DNA from: an uncultured Bacteroidales bacterium
Lineage (GTDB): Bacteria; Bacteroidota; Bacteroidia; Bacteroidales; Paludibacteraceae
NCBI GenBank assembly: GCA_902800525.1
Contig: CADCEV010000012.1
Span: 1-64,000, forward strand
DNA: 64,000 nt
Direction of reading: 5' to 3'
Below, one piece after another: positions 26,520 to 36,439 of this stretch. Under the pieces are notes generated by a model. It searched no databases. It was not told where the DNA came from and saw nothing but the letters and a program-made list of their open reading frames with translations. Every line of letters starts with the position of its first letter. The first letter of the stretch is position 1. Both the position numbers and the translations under genes were made by a program.

Positions 26520-28040
26520 ATGGTAACATTTATTATTGCACTCATTGTGCTGGTAGTGGGATTCTTTACTTACGGAACACTGGTAGAGAAGATTTTCGGA
26601 ATAGAGCCGGAACGAAAGACACCGGCATTGACTAAAACCGACGGAGTGGACTTTGTACCGATGTCGCCATGGCGCATTTTCCTGGTACAATTCCTAAATA
26701 TTGCGGGTTTAGGTCCGATCTTCGGTGCGATTATGGGCATTTTCTATGGCCCTGCGGCATTTCTGTGGATTGTATTCGGTACGATCTTCGCAGGAGGTGT
26801 GCATGATTATCTGAGTGGCATGCTGAGTATCCGCAAAGGCGGTGTGTCGTTGCCGAATATCATCGGCGATGAGTTAGGCAAAGGCGCCGGATTGAAGATG
26901 TTTATCCGTATTCTGACGTTGGTATTGCTGATTTTGCTGACCACGACGTTCTTGAGTGGTCCTGCTACCTTGCTGCAAGGTTTGGCTGGATTAGGAACGA
27001 TGGATTTTCAAGGGCACACGATTCCTATTGTTTGGGTGCTTATCATATTCGGGTATTACTCCTTGGCGACGGTGTTGCCGGTAGATAAACTGATCGGGCG
27101 TTTCTATCCTATTTTCGGCGGTATTCTGCTGTTTATGGGTTTGGGCATCATGGTAGTTATGTTAGGTTGGCATAGTAGCGAGATGCCGGAAGTGTTTGAC
27201 GGTTTGCAGAACCGTCAGACGAACGGTTTGCCGTTGTTCCCGATGATGTTTGTGAGCATTGCCTGCGGAGCTATCTCGGGATTCCACGGCACACAGAGCC
27301 CTATTATGGCTCGTTGCGTGACGAATGAGCGTCAAGGTCGTTGGATTTTCTACGGCGCGATGGTAGCGGAAGGCATATTGGCGCTGATTTGGGCGGCCGC
27401 TGCGGGTACGTTCTTTGCTGATCCGGAGAAAGGGCTGTATGGAATTGACGGCCTTCAGGCTTTCGCAGCAGCTCATCCGGGCGAGAATATAGCTGCACTG
27501 GTGATTGACAAGGTGAGCCGCAGTTGGTTAGGCACGATCGGTGGAATTATGGCCATCATCGGAGTGATAGCGGCTCCGATCACCAGCGGTGACACGGCGT
27601 TACGAAGTGCGCGACTGATTGTAGCAGACTTCCTGAAATGGGATCAAAGACCTATTCCGAAGCGCCTGATGATTGCTCTTCCTTTGTTCCTGTGCGTATT
27701 TGGAATGGTGTTTGTAGATTTCAATGTGGTATGGCGATATTTCGCATGGACGAACCAGACGTTAGCTGTGTTTACGTTATGGGCAAGCACCTGCTGGCTG
27801 TACAAGAGCGAATGGGACGAGCCACATATCAAAAGTTACCGTTACGGCTATATGGTAACGCTTATTCCGGCATTGTTTATGACGATGGTTTGTATCAGCT
27901 ATATTCTCATTGCACCGGAAGGTCTGCATATTGCGCCGGATAAACGCGTTACGGGCTATGTCATTGCCGGTTTAGCAACCATCTCATGCCTATTTGTCTT
28001 TATCACATGGGCAAAGAAGCACAGAAGTATTATGGAATAA
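26520..28040 (+). CDS. cstA: carbon starvation protein CstA family transporter
   Basis: 506 residues with about 13-14 membrane helices. N-terminal FFTYGTLVEKIFGI, then FLVQFLNIAGLGPIFGAIMG, GVHDYLSGMLSIRKGG, FHGTQSPIMARC and AAPITSGDTALRSARL are family signatures. CstA proteins import peptides or pyruvate during carbon limitation. Shorter than E. coli CstA (about 700), as usual for the Bacteroidetes branch. The engB start follows 9 bases later. Confidence 0.93.
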   Translation: MVTFIIALIVLVVGFFTYGTLVEKIFGIEPERKTPALTKTDGVDFVPMSPWRIFLVQFLNIAGLGPIFGAIMGIFYGPAAFLWIVFGTIFAGGVHDYLSGMLSIRKGGVSLPNIIGDELGKGAGLKMFIRILTLVLLILLTTTFLSGPATLLQGLAGLGTMDFQGHTIPIVWVLIIFGYYSLATVLPVDKLIGRFYPIFGGILLFMGLGIMVVMLGWHSSEMPEVFDGLQNRQTNGLPLFPMMFVSIACGAISGFHGTQSPIMARCVTNERQGRWIFYGAMVAEGILALIWAAAAGTFFADPEKGLYGIDGLQAFAAAHPGENIAALVIDKVSRSWLGTIGGIMAIIGVIAAPITSGDTALRSARLIVADFLKWDQRPIPKRLMIALPLFLCVFGMVFVDFNVVWRYFAWTNQTLAVFTLWASTCWLYKSEWDEPHIKSYRYGYMVTLIPALFMTMVCISYILIAPEGLHIAPDKRVTGYVIAGLATISCLFVFITWAKKHRSIME

Positions 28041-28049
28041 AAAAGATAG

Positions 28050-28697
28050 ATGATCAAAGACGCAAAATATATTATATCCAGTCCGGATGTGAAGGAATGT
28101 CCTCAGAGCGGACTTCCGGAGTATGCTTTTATCGGACGAAGCAATGTGGGCAAATCGAGCCTGATCAATATGCTGTGTCATAACCCGAAGTTGGCAAAGA
28201 CAAGCCAGAAACCGGGCAAGACACTGCTGATCAACCACTTTTTAGTTGAGAGTGGAGAGTTGAGAGTGGAGAGAAGTTCAAAAGCAGAAAGTAGTAAGTG
28301 GCATTTAGTGGATTTGCCGGGATACGGGTATGCACAAGCGGGACAGAAACAAAGGGACGCCCTCAAACGGATGATCGAACGGTATTGCCTGCTGCGGGAA
28401 CAGTTAGTGTGCCTGTTCGTGCTAATCGATTGCCGCCATGAGGCACAAAAGATTGATATTGAGTTTATTAACTGGCTTGGTGAGAACGGTGTGCCTTTTG
28501 CGATTGTGTTCACCAAGGGCGACAAGTTGGGCAAAATGCGGCTCAAAGAGAACGTAGAGGCATACAAAAAACGGTTGTTGGAAGAATGGGAAGAGTTGCC
28601 GCCGGTATTTGTGACTTCCTCCGAAACCGGGCTTGGCGGCGAAGAACTGACGGCTTATATTGAGGAGCTGAATGAGGGGTTGAGAGAAGAATCTTAA
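28050..28697 (+). CDS. engB: ribosome biogenesis GTPase EngB (YihA/YsxC)
   Basis: Needed for 50S assembly. 215 residues with G1 [10 protein letters not shown]3 [10 protein letters not shown]4 FTKGDKLG and G5 TSS. Residues about 64-80 ([17 protein letters not shown]) separate the switch I side LINHFL from [10 protein letters not shown] and are coded by a gagagttgagagtgg microrepeat. Normally only two to four residues stand there, so the insertion extends the loop between switch I and the beta strand leading to G3. Frame is kept. Function likely retained but this is a sensitive site. Confidence 0.95.
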   Translation: MIKDAKYIISSPDVKECPQSGLPEYAFIGRSNVGKSSLINMLCHNPKLAKTSQKPGKTLLINHFLVESGELRVERSSKAESSKWHLVDLPGYGYAQAGQKQRDALKRMIERYCLLREQLVCLFVLIDCRHEAQKIDIEFINWLGENGVPFAIVFTKGDKLGKMRLKENVEAYKKRLLEEWEELPPVFVTSSETGLGGEELTAYIEELNEGLREES

Positions 28698-28750
28698 TAA
28701 TCGTGTATATTTGAGAATGGCGTAAGAGACGCGCAAGGGACGCGTAACAT

Positions 28751-31309
28751 ATGCTGAAAACTAAAATTGAACAAGTGTCCAAAATCTTAAAAATAGTAAG
28801 TTTTTTGTTGCTGTGCATGTGCACAGTTTCTTTGTACGCGCGCACCGCACGCGTGTACGGATATGTAGTGGATCAAGAGAATGTGGGAATTGAGTTGGCG
28901 AATGTAGCAGCATGGAAAATTCACAATTCACAATTCACAATTCACAATGACAGCAATATATTATTAGGCGGCACATCGACGAACCGGAACGGGTATTACG
29001 AATTGCTGTTGGAAGAGACAGACACGGTGGTACTTACCTTCTCGATGATCGGTTATACCACGGTGCAACAACGTATCATTGATCTGCGGGAAGTGATGAA
29101 CATCAATGTGCAGTTGCTGACGGACGAACAGATATTGACGGAGATCGAGGTGCGCGGTGTCAAGCGCACACAAGGTACGATGGATCGGATCGACGCGTCC
29201 GCAACGCGTGTTATGCCGGACGCGACAGGCGGCAGTATAGAAAGTCTGCTGATCACTTTTGCGGGTGTGAGCCAGACGAATGAGTTGAGTAGCCAGTATA
29301 ACGTCCGCGGCGGTTCGTTTGACGAGAACTCGGTATATGTGAACGGGATAGAGGTTCATCGTCCGTTGCTGATCCGTTCGGGACAGCAGGAAGGTCTGAG
29401 TTTTGTGAATCCCGAGATGGTGGAGAACGTAGCCTTTTCCGCCGGCGGTTACAGCGCGCAATACGGCGATAAGATGTCTTCGGTGTTGGACATTACATAC
29501 AAGCGGCCGATGGCTTTTGAGGGCAGTTTCAGCGCCAGTCTGCTCGGCGCGCAGGCCTATGTGGGACACGGAGACAGTGCGTATTCGATGATGCACGGAA
29601 TACGTTACAAGACCAGCAAATACATGCTCGGCGGCCTGTCCACTTCGGGCAATTACCAGCCTACTTATCTGGACTACCAGACGTTCATCACATGGAAAGT
29701 ACAAAAGGGAAAAAATCCATGGGAGATGTCGTTTTTGGGAAATGTGAGCCAGAATGACTACCGTTTTCAGCCGGATTCGCTGAGCGAGAGTTTTGGCGGA
29801 CAAAATGCCAAGAACCTGAGTATTTACTACGAGGGACAGGAGAAAGACCGCTTTTTAACGGCTTTTGGGGCATTGAGCGCGAAGAAGAAATATGAGTTGT
29901 CGGCTGCGCGGCTAAAGAAATCCGAAGTTGAGATTGGTTTTGACCTTTCGGGTTTCTATACCAACGAGCGCGAGAACTTCGACATTACGGGCGAATATGT
30001 GCTTTCGAATGCGCCGGCAGGTGGTCAGCAAGCAGCAGGCAGCCAACAGTCGGCACAAGTGAATCCGACGGAAGGTCAGACGAATGTGTTAGGAACCGGC
30101 ATCTTCCATCAGCACGCGCGTAACACCTTACAAGCCGGCGTGATTACGTTGGCGCACAAGGGTTCGTGGCAGGCAGATAACAACACGCTTCGTTGGGGTG
30201 TGAGCGGTCAGACGGAACTGATCCGCGATTACATCAGCGAATGGGAATGGCGCGATTCCGCCGGTTACTCCATGCCGAATAACGGACAGACGATGGAACT
30301 CTATTATGCGCTTCGTGGCAGTAGCGCAATGAGAACAGCGCGGGTGCAAGGCTATGTGCTGAACGAGCATAAATGGCATACCAACTCGGGTCAATGGATC
30401 ATGACGGTCGGCGGCCGTTTGCAGTGGTGGAGTTGGAACAACGAAGTGCTGCCGTCTCCGCGCGCCAGCGTAGAATGGATTCCGGGCTGGAAGCGCGATT
30501 TCTGCTTCCGTTTGGCCACGGGTCTCTATTATCAGGCTCCATTCTACAAAGAGTTGCGCGACACGGTGACGGATGCTTTGGGAATCACGCGTATTCAGCT
30601 CAATAACAATCTCCGGGCGCAGAGGTCGGTACATGTGGTGTTGGGCGGCGATTACTATTTCCGCGCGTGGGGTCGACCGTTCAAATTGACGGCTGAGGGC
30701 TACTACAAATACATTGACCGGATGGAGAGCTATACCGTTGATAATGTGCGTGTCCGTTATTCGGGCAAGAACGATTCCGAGGGGTATGCCGGCGGTTTGG
30801 ATCTGAAGTTATACGGCGAATTAGTGCCCGGCGCAGACAGTTGGATCTCCTTCTCGACGATGGTAGCCCGCCAGCGGTTGGTGAACGGCGGCGTGCCGGG
30901 TGTTTGGATTCCTTCTCCGACGGAACAGCGGTTTAATTTCTCGATGTTATTCCAAGATTATTTGCCGCAGTTGCCGCAGCTGAAGTTCCACCTGAAGATG
31001 CAGTTTGCCGAGGGTCAGCCTTACTACGCGCCGCGGAACAATGCCTCTTGGGGTCGCATGCCGACATACAAACGTATTGATTTGGGCGCGACATATGTCT
31101 TCAATGCGCAGACCGCCAAGTTCATGCGCAGCCCGGGTGCGAAGCACGTCAAACAATGGGCGATCCAGTTCGAGGTATTCAACTTGGTGGGTTGGCGGAA
31201 TGTCAACTCGTATTTCTGGGTAGCAGACGCGTATAACCAACAATGGGCAAGCCCGAATTACTTGACTGGAAGACGGTTTAATTTAAAAATAACAGTGGAC
31301 CTTAGGTAG
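28751..31309 (+). CDS. TonB-dependent outer-membrane receptor with carboxypeptidase-like N-domain
   Basis: 852 residues. Signal peptide, a CarboxypepD_reg-like domain (VYGYVVDQENVGIELANVAA...), plug domain (TRVMPDATGGSIESLL, YNVRGGSFDENSVYVNGIEV, GGYSAQYGDKMSSVLDI) and a 22-strand-type barrel ending in RFNLKITVDLR. Takes up a large ligand across the outer membrane using TonB energy; no adjacent SusD gene, so the ligand is unknown. Residues about 54-66 ([12 protein letters not shown]) come from an attcacaattcac microrepeat in a surface loop of the N-domain. Confidence 0.92.
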   Translation: MLKTKIEQVSKILKIVSFLLLCMCTVSLYARTARVYGYVVDQENVGIELANVAAWKIHNSQFTIHNDSNILLGGTSTNRNGYYELLLEETDTVVLTFSMIGYTTVQQRIIDLREVMNINVQLLTDEQILTEIEVRGVKRTQGTMDRIDASATRVMPDATGGSIESLLITFAGVSQTNELSSQYNVRGGSFDENSVYVNGIEVHRPLLIRSGQQEGLSFVNPEMVENVAFSAGGYSAQYGDKMSSVLDITYKRPMAFEGSFSASLLGAQAYVGHGDSAYSMMHGIRYKTSKYMLGGLSTSGNYQPTYLDYQTFITWKVQKGKNPWEMSFLGNVSQNDYRFQPDSLSESFGGQNAKNLSIYYEGQEKDRFLTAFGALSAKKKYELSAARLKKSEVEIGFDLSGFYTNERENFDITGEYVLSNAPAGGQQAAGSQQSAQVNPTEGQTNVLGTGIFHQHARNTLQAGVITLAHKGSWQADNNTLRWGVSGQTELIRDYISEWEWRDSAGYSMPNNGQTMELYYALRGSSAMRTARVQGYVLNEHKWHTNSGQWIMTVGGRLQWWSWNNEVLPSPRASVEWIPGWKRDFCFRLATGLYYQAPFYKELRDTVTDALGITRIQLNNNLRAQRSVHVVLGGDYYFRAWGRPFKLTAEGYYKYIDRMESYTVDNVRVRYSGKNDSEGYAGGLDLKLYGELVPGADSWISFSTMVARQRLVNGGVPGVWIPSPTEQRFNFSMLFQDYLPQLPQLKFHLKMQFAEGQPYYAPRNNASWGRMPTYKRIDLGATYVFNAQTAKFMRSPGAKHVKQWAIQFEVFNLVGWRNVNSYFWVADAYNQQWASPNYLTGRRFNLKITVDLR

Positions 31310-31380
31310 TTGAAAGTTGAGAGTTGAGAGTTGAAAGAAGTCTTCTAGTGGAGAGTTGAAAGTTGAATGTAATAACGTTT
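31309..31380. repeat. gttgagagttgaaag microrepeats
   Basis: Six or more ttgaaagttgagag-type units between the receptor stop and the four-helix-bundle gene. Same family as the insertion in engB. Confidence 0.8.
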
Positions 31381-31394
31381 AAAATCAATATAAT

Positions 31395-31805
31395 ATGGAA
31401 TTTTTTGGTTACAGAAAACTCATTGCTTATGTTAGAGCAAGCGAGGTAAGAAAGTACGCTTACCGATTACTAAAATCATTTCCAAAAGAAGAGCAATTTG
31501 CACTTTGCAGCCAAATGAGACGCTCCGCAGTGTCAGTTACATCTAATATTGCAGAAGGAATGACGCGTTATTCAACAAAGGATAAAGTACATTTTCTGGA
31601 GATTTCGTTTGGGTCACTCATGGAACTGATGAGCCAATTAGAAGTAGCTTTTGACGAGAACTATATATCTGAAAAAGATTTTACCAATTTAGAGAATTTA
31701 GTAGGTGAAACAGCCCGCCTGTTAACAGGACTACAAAAGAGTTTTAATACAGGAGAAAAAAACACAACAAACCAAACGGATAATAATCAAACATCTATCA
31801 ACTAG
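31395..31805 (+). CDS. four-helix-bundle protein (S23/IVP family)
   Basis: 136 residues, four amphipathic helices: FFGYRKLIAYVRASEVRKYA, QMRRSAVSVTSNIAEGMTRY, FLEISFGSLMELMSQLEVAF, FTNLENLVGETARLLTGLQ. This is the family first seen as an ORF in intervening sequences of 23S rRNA and later found as free genes in many Bacteroidetes; it also includes the Avd accessory proteins of diversity-generating retroelements. Here it is neither in rRNA nor beside a reverse transcriptase. It is AT-richer than its neighbours and framed on both sides by different repeat tracts, which suggests a mobile history. Function unknown. Confidence 0.9.
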   Translation: MEFFGYRKLIAYVRASEVRKYAYRLLKSFPKEEQFALCSQMRRSAVSVTSNIAEGMTRYSTKDKVHFLEISFGSLMELMSQLEVAFDENYISEKDFTNLENLVGETARLLTGLQKSFNTGEKNTTNQTDNNQTSIN

Positions 31806-31905
31806 AAGCCTTCTATAAACTAGACGCCTTCTATAAACTATCAACTAGACGACTAGAAGACTAGACGACTTCTATAAACTTTCAACTATAAACTAGACGG
31901 CTATT
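31799..31905. repeat. aactagacgacttctataaac iterated tract
   Basis: At least six variants of ctataaactagacg/ctagaag fill the gap between the four-helix-bundle gene and mutS. No gene is visible. Confidence 0.8.
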
Positions 31906-31908
31906 TTT

Positions 31909-34530
31909 ATGGAAAATAAAAATGAACTAACTCCGATGATGAAACAGTTTCGGGATATCAAGACACAATACCCCGATGCGATGTTGCTGTTTCGTTGTGG
32001 CGATTTTTATGAGACGTACGCAGAGGATGCGGTGCGTGCATCGAAAATACTGAATATCACGCTGACCCACCGTTCGAACGGCGGCAGTAGTAGTGCTCCG
32101 GCATTGGAGATGGCAGGTTTTCCTTTTCATGCCTTGGACACGTATTTGCCGAAATTAGTGCGTGCCGGTCTGCGCGTGGCGATCTGCGACCAATTGGAGG
32201 ATCCGAAGTTAGCGAAGAAACTGGTCAAACGCGGTGTGACGGAGTTAGTGACGCCGGGTGTCAGCTATTCGGACACAACGCTGACGCAGAAAGAGAACAA
32301 CTGGGTAGCCTGTCTGCATTTTGAGAAACACCAAATCGGTGTTGCTTTCCTGGATATTTCCACCGGCGAGTTCGTAGCCGGCCAAGGCGAAAGCGATTAT
32401 ATCGACAAGCTGCTGACGAATTTTGCGCCGAAAGAGGTGTTGCATCTACGCGGCCGTAAGGCGGAAGTGGAGAACCTATTCGGCAGCAAGTATTTCACGT
32501 TCGAGTTAGAGGACTGGATGTTGGTGGAGAGCACCGCCAAAGAGCGTTTGCAGAAACTTTGGGGTGTGTCGTCGCTCAAAGGATTCGGTTTGGAGAAGAT
32601 GCCCGCCGGCGTAACCGCCGCAGGAGGTATATTGATGTACCTGGATATGACGCAACACCTCCAAACGGGTCATATTCAACACCTTAGCCGCATTGAGGAA
32701 GACAAATACGTGTGGCTCGACCGGTTCACAATCCGTAATCTGGAGTTAACCGGCGGTCAGACGGAAGAGAGCAAAACGCTGTACAATATTATTGACCGCA
32801 CTATCACTCCGATGGGCGGTCGACTGCTGCATCGGTGGATTGCTTTTCCGCTGAAGAGCGTGCGGCACATCCGCAACCGTCAGACGGTGGTGGAATACCT
32901 GTTCAAACACCCGGAAGCGCGTGATGTATTGCGTGACGCATTGAGTCAAGTGGGTGATTTAGAGCGCATTGTGAGCAAAGTGTCCACGGGTCGTATTGGT
33001 CCGCGGGAGATGGTACAACTCGGTCGGGCCTTGCGAGCTGTCAAACCGATCAAAGAAGTGTGCGAGGAAGCCAGAGAGAATGATTTTCTGTCGCTTTTAG
33101 GCAGCGAATTAGATCCCTGTTCGGAGATGCGAAACCGTATAGAGCGGGAGATTGTGCCCGATCCGCCTTTGGCGCAAGGCCGCCCGAACATCATCGCACG
33201 AGGTGTTGATACGGAACTGGACGAACTGCGTGCCATTCATACAGACGGCAAGGATTACCTCCTGCAGATCCAGCAACGCGAGATAGCACGAACCGGTATT
33301 CAGAGCCTCAAAATAGGCTATAACAATGTGTTCGGCTATTATCTCGAGGTGCGCAACACGTACAAAGACCAAGTGCCGCCGGAGTGGATCCGCAAACAGA
33401 CGCTGGTCAACGCCGAGCGGTACATCACCGACGAGCTGAAGACGTATGAGGAGAAAATAACGAGTGCGGAGGAGAAGATACAGATCATCGAAAACCGTCT
33501 GTATCAGGAGTTGATGCTCGCCCTCTCGGAGTGGATGCCACAGATGCAACTGGATGCAAATGTGCTGGCGCAATTAGATTGCCTGTTAGGTTTTGCGACG
33601 ATAGCCGAAGAGTACCGTTACGTCTGCCCGGAAGTGAATGACAGTTTGGTGATTGATATCCGTCAGGGTCGTCACCCGGTGATTGAGCAACAGTTGCCGA
33701 TCGGCGAACAATACGTGGCGAACGATGTGCTATTAGATAATAACGGCCAGCAGATCATCATCATCACCGGTCCGAACATGGCGGGTAAATCGGCATTGCT
33801 CCGGCAAACGGCACTCATTGTGCTGATGGCGCAAATGGGTTCGTTCGTGCCGGCGGAAAGTGCGTCCATCGGTATTGTGGATAAGATTTTCACCCGCGTG
33901 GGCGCAAGCGACAATATATCCCTCGGCGAATCGACTTTTATGGTGGAGATGAACGAAGCGGCGTCTATTCTGAACAACCTATCGGAGCACAGTCTGGTAC
34001 TTTTCGACGAGTTGGGACGTGGTACGAGCACGTATGACGGTATTTCGATTGCGTGGGCGATTGTGGAATATATCCATGAGAACAGAGGTCATGCGAAGAC
34101 GCTTTTCGCGACCCATTACCACGAGTTGAACGAGATGGAAAAGACCTTTGAGCGGATCCGCAACTATAATGTCTCGGTGCGCGAAGTGAACGGCAAGGTG
34201 ATTTTCCTGCGCAAGTTGGTACGCGGCGGTTCGGAGCACAGTTTCGGTATTCATGTGGCCAAATTAGCGGGCATGCCGGCATCCATCGTGGAACGGGCAA
34301 ATCATATTTTAGCAGACTTGGAACGCGCAGCGAAGAACGGCGACATAGCCAAACCGATTGAGCATATAGGCGAGACGAGAGAGGGCATGCAACTCAGTTT
34401 CTTCCAACTCGACGACCCTGTTTTGGAACAGATACGCGACGAGGTGAAGAGCCTTGATATCAACAACTTAACTCCTCTGGAGGCACTAAACAAACTATCC
34501 GAGATCAAACGATTAGTGGGAGGCAAATAA
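31909..34530 (+). CDS. mutS: DNA mismatch repair protein MutS
   Basis: 873 residues. Mismatch-contacting motif [11 protein letters not shown] (about 34-44), connector and lever/clamp domains, then the ATPase with Walker [14 protein letters not shown], Walker [17 protein letters not shown], and [11 protein letters not shown]. The P-loop Ala-Gly-Lys-Ser-Ala variant is common in Bacteroidetes. Usual length for MutS1. Intact, so the many short repeats of the window are not explained by a broken mutS here. Followed by mltG after 7 bases. Confidence 0.98.
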   Translation: MENKNELTPMMKQFRDIKTQYPDAMLLFRCGDFYETYAEDAVRASKILNITLTHRSNGGSSSAPALEMAGFPFHALDTYLPKLVRAGLRVAICDQLEDPKLAKKLVKRGVTELVTPGVSYSDTTLTQKENNWVACLHFEKHQIGVAFLDISTGEFVAGQGESDYIDKLLTNFAPKEVLHLRGRKAEVENLFGSKYFTFELEDWMLVESTAKERLQKLWGVSSLKGFGLEKMPAGVTAAGGILMYLDMTQHLQTGHIQHLSRIEEDKYVWLDRFTIRNLELTGGQTEESKTLYNIIDRTITPMGGRLLHRWIAFPLKSVRHIRNRQTVVEYLFKHPEARDVLRDALSQVGDLERIVSKVSTGRIGPREMVQLGRALRAVKPIKEVCEEARENDFLSLLGSELDPCSEMRNRIEREIVPDPPLAQGRPNIIARGVDTELDELRAIHTDGKDYLLQIQQREIARTGIQSLKIGYNNVFGYYLEVRNTYKDQVPPEWIRKQTLVNAERYITDELKTYEEKITSAEEKIQIIENRLYQELMLALSEWMPQMQLDANVLAQLDCLLGFATIAEEYRYVCPEVNDSLVIDIRQGRHPVIEQQLPIGEQYVANDVLLDNNGQQIIIITGPNMAGKSALLRQTALIVLMAQMGSFVPAESASIGIVDKIFTRVGASDNISLGESTFMVEMNEAASILNNLSEHSLVLFDELGRGTSTYDGISIAWAIVEYIHENRGHAKTLFATHYHELNEMEKTFERIRNYNVSVREVNGKVIFLRKLVRGGSEHSFGIHVAKLAGMPASIVERANHILADLERAAKNGDIAKPIEHIGETREGMQLSFFQLDDPVLEQIRDEVKSLDINNLTPLEALNKLSEIKRLVGGK

Positions 34531-34537
34531 AAAGAAT

Positions 34538-35596
34538 ATGGAATTTAAGAAGAGATATTTTCTGCGTGCAGCGCTGATCACGATAGGCATATTGGCTTCC
34601 GTGGTAACGACGATCGCGATGAAACATTACTACCGTCTGGAGGTGAGTAACTTCCGCTCGGTGGACGATCAGCCGCATAGTTACAACATCCATCCGGGCA
34701 CGACGATCGAACAGGTGTTGACGATGATGGAAGGCGATTATAACATCGGCAGCCACCGTGACGTTTTGCTTCATGCGCGTTTGATGCATTTCAACTACCC
34801 CGAGCCGGGGCACTATATGTTTGAGAACAACATCAGCAACCGTGAACTCATCGAACGCCTTAAGCTGGGCAAACAGACGCCGGTTAAGATTACCTGGAAC
34901 AACACCATCCGTACCCGTGAGCAGTTAGCGGGCAAAGTGGCATCCTATCTCATGATGGACAGCACTACGCTGCTGAGCCACTTGGAGGATGAGGCGTTCC
35001 TGGAGCCGTACGGTTTCAACATCGAGACGAGCCGCTGCCTGTTCATCCCCAACACGTACGAGGTGTATTGGACGATTACGCCCAAACAACTCTTCGACCG
35101 CATGAAGACGGAGTACGACCGGTTCTGGAACGATGAGCGCACCGCCAAAGCCGAGAAGATCGGTCTCAGCCCCGTGGAAGTGTCTATTTTGGCATCGATT
35201 GTAGAATCGGAGAGCAACAACAAAAAAGAGCTGCCGATCATCGCCAGTCTGTATCTCAACCGCATCAAAAAAGGTATGCCGTTGCAGGCCTGTCCGACGG
35301 TTATCTATGCCTCTGGCGACTTCGCGCTGCGCCGTATTTTGTACCGGCATTTGCAGATTGATTCGCCGTACAACACCTATCGTTACAAGGGTCTACCGCC
35401 GGGACCGATCCGTTGTGCGCAACCACGGTCGATGGATTACGTGCTGAATGCGCCGAAAACCAACTACCTGTTTATGTGCGCGAACCCGGAACTGAACGGC
35501 ACGCACATCTTCTCGTCTTCGTTCAGCAACCATGCCAACGCCGCCGTGCAATACCATCACATGATGGATCAAAAGAAAAATCAGAAAGAGGAATAA
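34538..35596 (+). CDS. mltG: endolytic peptidoglycan transglycosylase MltG
   Basis: 352 residues. Single N-terminal membrane helix (AALITIGILASVVTTIAM), a LysM-like segment, then the YceG domain: ILASIVESESNNKKELP (catalytic Glu of the family), LQACPTVIYASG and SPYNTYRYKGLPPGPI. Cleaves nascent glycan strands in the periplasm and may set strand length. Probably cotranscribed with mutS. Confidence 0.95.
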   Translation: MEFKKRYFLRAALITIGILASVVTTIAMKHYYRLEVSNFRSVDDQPHSYNIHPGTTIEQVLTMMEGDYNIGSHRDVLLHARLMHFNYPEPGHYMFENNISNRELIERLKLGKQTPVKITWNNTIRTREQLAGKVASYLMMDSTTLLSHLEDEAFLEPYGFNIETSRCLFIPNTYEVYWTITPKQLFDRMKTEYDRFWNDERTAKAEKIGLSPVEVSILASIVESESNNKKELPIIASLYLNRIKKGMPLQACPTVIYASGDFALRRILYRHLQIDSPYNTYRYKGLPPGPIRCAQPRSMDYVLNAPKTNYLFMCANPELNGTHIFSSSFSNHANAAVQYHHMMDQKKNQKEE

Positions 35597-35597
35597 T

Positions 35598-36158
35598 ATG
35601 ATCTGGGATAATAACGAAGATATACGGTTGATTGAATGCGAGAACAAATCCCGCGTTATTCAGCGGCATCTGGATGCCTGCCGCGAGGAGCGGAGACCTT
35701 ATGTATTCGTGACGCCGACCATGACCATCAAACCTCTCCGGCGTCTTTTAGTGCCCGTTTCGATGCTGGAGGAAGAGACCTATAAAGCGGAGATTTGCAC
35801 GTATATAGCGCGCAAAACGGGAGCGCATATCATCCTCCTGCAAGCGAACGACTACGGCTCCCACGCGCGTCAAAATGTCAACCGGATGGTCACGCATATC
35901 AAGGCGGTAACGGAGAAAACAGGCGAAGCCATTTCGTATGAGGTAGTGATGGCGCGCAAGGACAGTTTCAGTCTCATACGCGAGGCGTCAGAGCGGCAAC
36001 GGGATTTTACGCATGACCTTTTGGTTCTAACCGCCAGCAGAGATTACGGCTTGGATGACATTCTTTTGGGTCCGCCGGAGCGCAAAGCCATCCAGCGCGC
36101 TTTGGTGCCTGTGATGTTAGTAAACCCGCGTGAAGATTTATTCTCACTTTGCGACTAA
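35598..36158 (+). CDS. universal stress protein-like protein
   Basis: 186 residues, starting one base after the mltG stop. Strand RRLLVPVSMLEE, helix, strand IILLQAND, then FTHDLLVLTASRDYGLDDIL, GPPERKAIQRALVPVMLVNP. The order and the closing VPVMLVNP strand match the Usp alpha/beta fold, but the usual G-x2-G-x9-G-(S/T) nucleotide motif is only partly preserved (LGPPERKA), and there is an N-terminal extension of about 45 residues. Nucleotide binding is uncertain. Stress role inferred from fold only. Confidence 0.6.
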   Translation: MIWDNNEDIRLIECENKSRVIQRHLDACREERRPYVFVTPTMTIKPLRRLLVPVSMLEEETYKAEICTYIARKTGAHIILLQANDYGSHARQNVNRMVTHIKAVTEKTGEAISYEVVMARKDSFSLIREASERQRDFTHDLLVLTASRDYGLDDILLGPPERKAIQRALVPVMLVNPREDLFSLCD

Positions 36159-36221
36159 TACTGCCATTTTGTCAACCGAATTTAGCATTTTTTAGTTTTA
36201 TGACACTTTTTTGCAAAAATA

Positions 36222-36253
36222 TTTGGTCATATCGTCAAAAAGCAGTACCTTTG
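36222..36253 (+). promoter_or_regulatory. promoter of the candidate small RNA
   Basis: TTTG (36222-36225), 20 bp, TACCTTTG (36246-36253). No convincing ORF follows before a terminator. Confidence 0.75.
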
Positions 36254-36257
36254 CATC

Positions 36258-36388
36258 GTGTTTTTCATGGTATTAGATTTAAGGTTAAATGAAAAGATTG
36301 GGTTGTCGGGAGACAACCTTCTTTTTTTTTCTTTTGTAAGCACAAGCGTGCTTAGAAAAGTTAAAGAAGGGCAACCTTCTTTTTTTTC
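36258..36388 (+). ncRNA. candidate small RNA with tandem terminators
   Basis: A consensus promoter is followed about 48 bases later by hairpin GGTTGTC-ggga-GACAACC (36301-36318) and a long T-run, giving an RNA of about 75 bases. A second hairpin AAGCAC-aagc-GTGCTT (36338-36353) and a third AGAAGG-gcaa-CCTTCT plus eight T (36365-36388) lie beyond; both terminators share the string caaccttctttttttt. The next gene has its own promoter, so this is not simply its leader. No known RNA family recognised. The only ORF (ATG 36267) runs through the hairpins and looks non-coding. Confidence 0.55.
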
Positions 36389-36403
36389 TTTTTCCTCTTT
36401 TTA

Positions 36404-36435
36404 TTTGCATATATGAAAAAAAAGTAGTACCTTTG
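36404..36435 (+). promoter_or_regulatory. promoter giving a leaderless or near-leaderless transcript
   Basis: TTTG (36404-36407), 20 bp, TACCTTTG (36428-36435). The ATG of the barrel gene is at 36440, only four bases after the -7 box. Confidence 0.8.
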
Positions 36436-36439
36436 CAGC

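Noticed and set aside
31395-31805. Diversity-generating retroelement (Avd-like protein)
   Set aside because: No reverse transcriptase, template repeat or variable repeat is visible within the window; only the four-helix-bundle fold is shared.
31799-31905. Possible CRISPR array
   Set aside because: Units are short (about 14-20 bp), imperfect and contiguous with no unique spacers of constant length; no cas genes in the window. The same reasoning excludes 40766-40859 and the other microrepeat tracts.
36267-36418. 49-codon ORF starting at ATG 36267
   Set aside because: It runs through two terminator hairpins and T-runs, giving Phe/Ser strings; better explained as a small RNA.
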